Shown here piece by piece: positions 6,697-11,284 of a DNA stretch of 11,284 bases (positions are counted from its first letter, which is position 1; each line of letters opens with the position of its first letter). The translations under genes were made by a program, and so were the position numbers. The stretch comes from Deltaproteobacteria bacterium (GTDB lineage: Bacteria; JAMCPX01): assembly GCA_023489065.1 (NCBI GenBank), contig JAMDCL010000085.1, forward strand, positions 1 to 11,284, in the 5' to 3' direction. The notes below the pieces were generated by a model. The model did no database searches. It was given only the letters and a program-made list of their open reading frames with translations, and was not told the origin of the DNA.

Positions 6697-6777
6697 ATGA
6701 GGCATAATGTTTTATTGTTTATCCGGGCACTCATCATAGGTTTTACCATTCTGGGATATAACTACAAAGCAAACGCA
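6697..6777 (+). other. Signal peptide of the RHS protein
   Basis: Residues 1-27: a basic start (MRHN), a hydrophobic core (VLLFIRALIIGFTILGY) and an A-N-A cleavage site before G28. There is no lipobox Cys at the site, so signal peptidase I is expected. It indicates Sec export to the periplasm or beyond, unlike RHS effectors that are loaded on type VI secretion systems without a signal peptide. Confidence 0.8.
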
Positions 6778-9700
6778 GGTATGACCATTTATTTTTGGGT
6801 TGAAGATAATATACCAGATTGGTGTTGTGGATGTAATTACACTCCATCTCCGGGGGATAATATATGTTCAAATGCAGGAGGTTTATTTTTTTATGAGGCA
6901 TGTACAATAAGTTGTGATTTTTCTACTGTTCAGTGTACTACGCCTGGCGGCCCAGGTGCACCTGTCCCGCCAGGATGTCCTGATTTTTCTAATATTGCAT
7001 GTCCAGCGTTCGAATGTGGTAGCTCTCCTTGTAATACTTCACCACCCATTGTTGTTTCAGGTGACTGCGATTCTCCAGATACCTGCCCTCAAGCAGGAAG
7101 CGATCCATTCGTCATTCCTACAGGCAACATGGTTCATAGTTTTGAACTATTCCAGAGTCCTAGCTTAGGCAAACTGAATTTCAACACATCAATTGAGTAC
7201 CACAGTTTATCGACATTAACAGGTAGCACAGGCATAGGTACAGGGTTAAGCACGGATATGCAACTAAAAGTTTTACCAGTTACTTTTGGGGAAAGTAATA
7301 CTATAAGTACCTATGCTATTTATGAAGGTGGAATTATCAAAAGTATATTTATGTCTGGTGATTATTGGTCGACAATTAGAGGAGGGGGAATTACAAGTTT
7401 CTTTGGTAGCGGTAGTGGGCAATTATATAATTACAACAGTGGGATAGCATATACATCAACAGATGGAATTACATCATGGTTTAATACCGAGAGTGAAAGA
7501 ATCACCGCCCAAACAGATGGTGCAGGTGCCGCAAAATATTATAATTATGACAGCTATGGAAAGCTTGTCAGTGTAAATGATAGTGTGGGTAGAACAGTTC
7601 TCTATGGATATGCAAATACAACAAGCACACTTATCAATACAATAACAGATCCTAATGGTAATGCATATCGACTTAACTATGATTCATACAATCATTTAAC
7701 ACAGATAATTTATCCTAACTCTTCAACTAAACAATTAAGTTATGATAGCAATGGACAGCTTACATCAATTGTAGATGAAAATGGCAATATGGCAAGCTAT
7801 GCATACAACAGTGGTGGTACGTTGGCTGCCTATTATGGCCCTTCTGGTTTTGGTACATTTCAGGTAGTTAATGTTGGGGCTCAGAATATAAATGGCCAGT
7901 CATGTAATGGTACAGCTATAATATACGACATTAGTAATGTAATATCGCCACAGTATTGGTGGTTAAAGAATAATCTTGTGAATAGTAATCAGCCAGTTAT
8001 TGAGCAGTTCGGCAATGTACAACTTTGCAAAGAGTGTGGTATTGTAGCAGGAATCCCGTGGGCTGGAGTCGAAGGGATTCAGTGGAGTGGATACGATTCA
8101 TTGGGCAACCTGATTTCACAGACGGATTATAACGAAAACTTAACAACCTGGTATGGTTATGATTATAACGGTGATTATCAAACTATGACGACAGCTTGTG
8201 GTAGTCCCGTTAGTTCGATTTATGGCACTCCTTACAGTTCAACTACAGAGTACACATGGAATACCCGACTCCATCAACCAACGAGCATAATCACAAAAAG
8301 TGTGCTTGTTAATAAAAGCGGACCCAATCAGGCAAATAAAGTAACATATTATAACTATAACAGCGCAAATGAGCTTTTAAGTATTACACAGACAGGGTAT
8401 ACATTTAACTCGTATGGAAATATAGCTGGCTATTCTTACACGACATTCTATAGTTATGACAATGCAGATAACTTAACAGGTATATCGGATTCAAATGGGT
8501 CTGCTACACATTATAACCGTGACAGCATGGGAAACATCACGAGCATAGCTAATGCTTTGAATCAGACGACCTATTACAGCAATTACGATAACATGGGCCA
8601 TACAGGCACTGTTACGGATCCCAATGGCAATGTTAGCAATATAACCTATAATTGGCGGGGGCAAGTGACTTCTATAACACAAAAAGCCGCTTCGTCAACC
8701 GGAACAGATCTTACAACAAATTTTTCTTACAATGTAAAAGGCAACGTATCGGAAATTACTTATCCATCAGGTGCATATATTCTCTATACCTATGATGCAG
8801 GTGATCATGTCACGAATATAACGAGATATAATAGCCTTGGTCAGACTTTTGGCTCCATTGCGTATACCTACGACTTCAAAGGGAATAAGACGTCTGAAAA
8901 TGTTTATGATGCTCAAAGCAACCTTGTAAGATTTAGGGATTATATATATGACCAGTACGATACCCTTGCAAAAAGTATAAATGGATACACATCCACGACA
9001 TATTACGATCATGATGGCAACGGCAATTTAAGCAGTAAAACGGATTCTAATGGTAATCTGATAAATTACCAGTATAATGAGCTTAATAAGCTCGGCAGAG
9101 TAGTACAATACCTTGGCAGTCCTTATGACCCTTATGGGTCACAAACTAATGCGCTTACAACATACATGTATAATCTCCATGGAGATCTCATAACGGTCAC
9201 AGATGCGAATGATAACAATTCCAATTATACATATGATGATCTGGGCAGGCTAGTTGAAGTCAATTCACCCGATACAGGAATTACACGTTATTGGTATGAT
9301 GCGAATGGGAATCTTATAGGTAAAGTGGATGCTGATGGAAGGACTTTAAATTATACGTATGATGAACTTAACAGGCTTACAAACGTTATCGATATCTCAA
9401 ACCCTAAAAATGCCATAGTAACCTATTACTATGATGGCCAAAACCCTCTGAATATCTCCATTACCAACGGTATTGGCAGACTGACTGGTATGCATGACAG
9501 CTCCGGGAACACGGCTTACAGCTATGATGCGCGGGGCAATGTTATTCAGGAAACAAGATCAATATCAGGGCATACTTTCGTTACGAGCTATAACTATGAC
9601 AATGACGGTAACATTGCATCAATGACCTATCCATCGGGCAGAGTCGTGAATTATACGTATGCGGCAGATCCGAACAAGCCCTCAAGTGTGTCTGCAATGG

Positions 9701-11284
9701 TAAACGACGTTAATACCACCATAGCGAGCAATATCACGTACCAGCCGTTTGCTGACCTTGCAGGGCTTACGTATGGCAACGGGTTATCGCTTACAATCAC
9801 AACAGACGTTACCGGCGAGATTACAAACATACAGGTAGGCAATATCATAAACCGGGCATATAGTAGCGACAATGCAGGGAACATCCTTACTATTACAACC
9901 ACACCAAGTTCATATACATACAGCTATGATGCACTAAACAGGGTAACGGATTCAACGGGTGATTATGGCGATATAGAGTATTCCTACGATCTCGTCGGTA
10001 ACAGGCTTACGCAAGTTACCTCTACAAAAACAATAAACTACGTATATTATCTTGGTACAAACAAGCTCTGGAGTTACAATGATCCCCCGAAGGGCGGTAA
10101 TGAAAACAACATCAAATGGCAATATAAAAGGCTGATTGAAAGGTGGGAGCATCTCATAGAGAATGGAGAGGACAGGCGCTGCATAGAACACTCAAAGGAC
10201 TCTCCTCCCTCGATGGGAGGGGCCGGGGAGGGTGATTCCTATCTTACCTCTCCCTCGACGGGAGAGGAGCAAGGTGAGGGTGAGGGTGAGAATTACGCCT
10301 CTGTCATTGCGAGGAACGAAGCGACGAAGCAATCTTTCTCCCGTCATTCCCGTGAAAACGGGAATCCAGAAAAGGATTCCGACAATGACCACCGCGAAGA
10401 CAAGACCTGCTACACCTATGTAAGCCTTGCAAATGCAATGCTTGGTATAGCAAGTAAACGGGGCATAGACCTACAAACATTTGCCGGTCTTTTGATCCAG
10501 TCGAATGAAATAAAAACCGACATAAGCGATATAGTAAACCGTGTGAACCAGAGGGGTGTGAATGCCGTACTTGAGAAACAGGACATAAAGCTGTTCAAGC
10601 ATTTGTTCGAGGACATGGAAGAAGCAATTAAGAACCTGAATGGATTAAACCCGGCAGACCCGATATTCTCGTATGATGCCGCAGGTTATATTATTGGGGA
10701 GAGCGTATCAGGCATGCAGTTGCAATACGACAGCCTCGGCAGGCTTACGCAGGTATCGGAAACCATTACACAGGGATCGTCAGGTCCAGGAAATAAAGTA
10801 ACTACAACGGTAACAACAATAGGGCAATACACTTATGACGGCATGAATCGAAGGATTACCAAGACCACAGGTGGCACTACGACAATCTTCCTCTATGATA
10901 TTTATAACAATCTTATCGGCGAATATGATGCATCTACAGGTAATACCAATAAAGAGTACATCTACCTCGGCAGCAAGCCGCTTGCCATGATAACAGACCC
11001 GGTGTCTTCGTCCTCCAGCGGATGCGGGAGTATCAATACAGGTTGTAGTACTATAGGTCTTTCATTGCGAAACGGATACAGCATGAAGACTGGCATGGGA
11101 GCTGTTGACGGGTTCATTTATCTCTTCCCGCTTATAGGGATTGCCATAATTCGTATCGGCAAAAAAGCAAAGAGGCGCAAGCTGGATATAATCGGTTTAC
11201 TGACCATCGGAGGTATGGTAATACTCATAGTCATGGTAAGTAGACAAACCCATGCACAGGTTTCCGGTGAGACCGTTTATTACT
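6697..11284 (+). CDS. Secreted RHS/YD-repeat protein (3' end missing)
   Basis: One frame open from ATG 6697 to the window end, at least 1529 codons without a stop. Residues 1-27 form a signal peptide. Residues 43-130 hold 13 cysteines. From about residue 136 ('DPFVIPTGNMV') the N-terminal RHS-associated region begins. Tandem YD repeats follow from about residue 285 to 1125, for example 'YSYDARGNVIQE', 'YTYDDLGRLVEV', 'YTYDELNRLTNV' and 'YSYDALNRVTDS'. An insert of ~190 residues (about 1129-1321) interrupts a repeat, which resumes at 'FSYDAAGYIIGE'. The RHS core-like 'YIYLGSKPLAMI' (around 1421-1432) is followed by two membrane helices (1472-1515) and then 'ETVYY' at the edge, where the family usually continues YYHxDHLGTP. 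RHS proteins form a beta-barrel shell that encloses a variable C-terminal domain, often a toxin, and act in competition, adhesion or secretion. The C-terminal domain, any autoprotease motif and any immunity gene are outside the window. Base composition rises from about 30% GC in the early part to near 47% late. Confidence 0.9.
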   Translation, partial: MRHNVLLFIRALIIGFTILGYNYKANAGMTIYFWVEDNIPDWCCGCNYTPSPGDNICSNAGGLFFYEACTISCDFSTVQCTTPGGPGAPVPPGCPDFSNIACPAFECGSSPCNTSPPIVVSGDCDSPDTCPQAGSDPFVIPTGNMVHSFELFQSPSLGKLNFNTSIEYHSLSTLTGSTGIGTGLSTDMQLKVLPVTFGESNTISTYAIYEGGIIKSIFMSGDYWSTIRGGGITSFFGSGSGQLYNYNSGIAYTSTDGITSWFNTESERITAQTDGAGAAKYYNYDSYGKLVSVNDSVGRTVLYGYANTTSTLINTITDPNGNAYRLNYDSYNHLTQIIYPNSSTKQLSYDSNGQLTSIVDENGNMASYAYNSGGTLAAYYGPSGFGTFQVVNVGAQNINGQSCNGTAIIYDISNVISPQYWWLKNNLVNSNQPVIEQFGNVQLCKECGIVAGIPWAGVEGIQWSGYDSLGNLISQTDYNENLTTWYGYDYNGDYQTMTTACGSPVSSIYGTPYSSTTEYTWNTRLHQPTSIITKSVLVNKSGPNQANKVTYYNYNSANELLSITQTGYTFNSYGNIAGYSYTTFYSYDNADNLTGISDSNGSATHYNRDSMGNITSIANALNQTTYYSNYDNMGHTGTVTDPNGNVSNITYNWRGQVTSITQKAASSTGTDLTTNFSYNVKGNVSEITYPSGAYILYTYDAGDHVTNITRYNSLGQTFGSIAYTYDFKGNKTSENVYDAQSNLVRFRDYIYDQYDTLAKSINGYTSTTYYDHDGNGNLSSKTDSNGNLINYQYNELNKLGRVVQYLGSPYDPYGSQTNALTTYMYNLHGDLITVTDANDNNSNYTYDDLGRLVEVNSPDTGITRYWYDANGNLIGKVDADGRTLNYTYDELNRLTNVIDISNPKNAIVTYYYDGQNPLNISITNGIGRLTGMHDSSGNTAYSYDARGNVIQETRSISGHTFVTSYNYDNDGNIASMTYPSGRVVNYTYAADPNKPSSVSAMVNDVNTTIASNITYQPFADLAGLTYGNGLSLTITTDVTGEITNIQVGNIINRAYSSDNAGNILTITTTPSSYTYSYDALNRVTDSTGDYGDIEYSYDLVGNRLTQVTSTKTINYVYYLGTNKLWSYNDPPKGGNENNIKWQYKRLIERWEHLIENGEDRRCIEHSKDSPPSMGGAGEGDSYLTSPSTGEEQGEGEGENYASVIARNEATKQSFSRHSRENGNPEKDSDNDHREDKTCYTYVSLANAMLGIASKRGIDLQTFAGLLIQSNEIKTDISDIVNRVNQRGVNAVLEKQDIKLFKHLFEDMEEAIKNLNGLNPADPIFSYDAAGYIIGESVSGMQLQYDSLGRLTQVSETITQGSSGPGNKVTTTVTTIGQYTYDGMNRRITKTTGGTTTIFLYDIYNNLIGEYDASTGNTNKEYIYLGSKPLAMITDPVSSSSSGCGSINTGCSTIGLSLRNGYSMKTGMGAVDGFIYLFPLIGIAIIRIGKKAKRRKLDIIGLLTIGGMVILIVMVSRQTHAQVSGETVYY
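10204..10220. repeat. Palindrome CCTCCC-TCGAT-GGGAGG inside the RHS gene
   Basis: Perfect 6-bp arms with a 5-nt loop, followed by GGGCCGGGGAGGGTGA, a typical continuation of a common GC-rich intergenic repeat. Here it is read in frame as 'SPPSMGGAGEGD'. Confidence 0.6.
10248..10266. repeat. Second palindrome CTCTCCC-TCGAC-GGGAGAG of the same family
   Basis: Perfect 7-bp arms with a 5-nt loop, 44 bp after the start of the first copy and closely related to it (CTCCCTCGA(T/C)GGGAG core). It is translated as part of 'LTSPSTGEEQG'. Two adjacent copies suggest repeated insertion or duplication at this spot. Confidence 0.6.
10273..10290 (+). repeat. Three tandem GGTGAG hexamers
   Basis: GGTGAG occurs three times in succession and encodes Gly-Glu three times. 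The unit is a multiple of three, so slippage would change the length without breaking the frame. It continues the tail of the palindromic repeat before it. Confidence 0.65.
10303..10335. repeat. Dispersed repeat GTCATTGCGAGG...GAAGCAATCT inside the RHS gene
   Basis: The ends ATTGC (10306-10310) and GCAAT (10329-10333) are inverted, around GAGGAACGAAGCGACGAA. This is a well-known intergenic repeat type found in many bacteria. It is read in frame as 'SVIARNEATKQS', the usual spurious translation of such repeats, but here within a long real gene. Confidence 0.7.
10343..10369. repeat. REP-like palindrome GTCATTCCCGT-GAAA-ACGGGAATCCAG inside the RHS gene
   Basis: Perfect 8-bp arms, ATTCCCGT (10346-10353) and ACGGGAAT (10358-10365), with a GAAA tetraloop, framed by GTC and CCAG. 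It is read as 'RHSRENGNPE' and belongs to the same superfamily as the copy at 6582-6609. Confidence 0.75.
11020..11259 (+). other. Two-helix membrane insert within the RHS core
   Basis: After 'SSSSGCGSINTGCS' (1438-1451) come a hydrophobic helix (1472-1487, GFIYLFPLIGIAIIRI), a basic loop KKAKRRK (1489-1495), a second helix (1496-1515) and RQTHAQ, which looks like a signal-peptidase site (THA before Q1521). The positive loop predicts a hairpin with both ends outside the cytoplasm. The small-residue motif, helix and basic cluster resemble C-terminal sorting signals, but here they lie inside the protein. The RHS core seems to resume at 'ETVYY'. Confidence 0.6.

Larger units (their letters stand above)
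6410..6700 (+). other. Doubtful leader ORF between a strong ribosome binding site and the RHS start
   Basis: AAGGAGG at 6399-6405 is a near-perfect ribosome binding site, but no ATG, GTG or TTG follows within range; the triplet at 6410 is ATT. The frame from there, or from a GTG at 6428 that is too far from the box, stays open for 96 codons to TGA at 6698-6700, overlapping the RHS ATG as ATGA. The peptide has no recognisable domain, and part of it is the translation of a palindromic repeat (6582-6609). Possible readings are a decayed gene whose ATG changed to ATT, a coupled leader peptide, or non-coding leader RNA. A palindrome TAGCA-GCTG-TGCTA starts just after the ribosome binding site. Confidence 0.25.
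10081..10659 (+). other. Insert of about 190 residues interrupting a YD repeat unit
   Basis: Just before it the protein reads 'YYLGTNKLWSYN', just after it 'DPIFSYDAAGYIIGE'; these normally lie close together in RHS repeats. The insert has three parts. A charged helical piece comes first (around 'IKWQYKRLIERWEHLIENGE'). The palindrome island, low-complexity and hydrophilic, follows at about 1169-1225. A second helical piece comes last, with 'SLANAMLGIASKRGIDLQTF', 'SDIVNRVNQRGVNAVLEKQD' and 'FKHLFEDMEEAIKNL'. The helical parts look like a folded helix bundle that would sit as a loop on the barrel. I recognise no family. The frame is kept throughout. Confidence 0.6.

Noticed and set aside
6914..7168. 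84-codon plus-strand ORF in the RHS N-terminal part
   Set aside because: It is out of frame with the signal-peptide-bearing RHS ORF, begins without a ribosome binding site and shows no domain.
7480..10020. Tandem-looking repeats that might suggest a CRISPR array or satellite DNA
   Set aside because: The similarity is at protein level (YD motifs) with irregular DNA spacing and no identical direct repeats.
10192..10392. Minus-strand ORF reading FWIPVFTGMTGERLL
   Set aside because: This is the familiar spurious translation of the palindromic repeats on that strand, not a gene.
8491..10616. Several minus-strand ORFs of 63-83 codons opposite the RHS gene
   Set aside because: They are antisense shadows of the YD repeats; they lack ribosome binding sites and recognisable domains, while the plus-strand frame is continuous with clear RHS motifs.

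Overview
The window comes from the chromosome of a bacterium that makes menaquinone by the futalosine route. It carries adjacent mqnE and mqnA genes, an exopolysaccharide-type glycosyltransferase and a large secreted RHS/YD-repeat protein. It also holds several dispersed palindromic repeats of the 'GTCATTCC...GGAATCCAG' and 'GTCATTGCGAGG...GAAGCAATCT' types. This mix suggests a Gram-negative anaerobe or facultative organism such as a member of Nitrospirota or Desulfobacterota. That placement is inference only: the window has no rRNA or other taxonomic marker.

Left part, plus strand (1-4123): the 3' part of a multi-pass GT-C-like membrane protein runs 1 bp away from mqnE (aminofutalosine synthase), followed 5 bp later by mqnA (chorismate dehydratase). 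A small, very acidic unknown protein overlaps the end of mqnA by 20 bp. The tight spacing indicates one transcription unit. MqnA makes 3-[(1-carboxyvinyl)oxy]benzoate from chorismate and MqnE converts that product to aminofutalosine, so the first two pathway steps sit side by side.

Middle part, minus strand (4442-5995): a family-4 glycosyltransferase lies downstream of a DUF721/DciA-like small protein. A candidate 39-residue membrane peptide, with a strong ribosome binding site, overlaps the DUF721 start. The glycosyltransferase lacks any ATG, GTG or TTG start that would include its conserved first strand. An ideal AGGAG box instead lies 7 nt ahead of an ATC codon.

Intergenic part (about 5996-6696): an AT-rich, mostly non-coding stretch with two palindromic repeats, a possible promoter and a doubtful leader ORF that ends in an ATGA overlap with the next gene.

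Right part, plus strand (6697 to the window end): one uninterrupted reading frame of at least 1529 codons. I checked it codon by codon and found no stop. It encodes a secreted RHS/YD-repeat protein with a signal peptide, a 13-cysteine segment and many YD repeats. A roughly 190-residue insert splits one repeat unit and contains several intergenic-type palindromes read in frame. Near the window end a two-helix membrane insert sits between the two halves of the RHS core motif. The C-terminal domain lies outside the window.

No tRNA, rRNA, CRISPR array or complete insertion sequence is visible.
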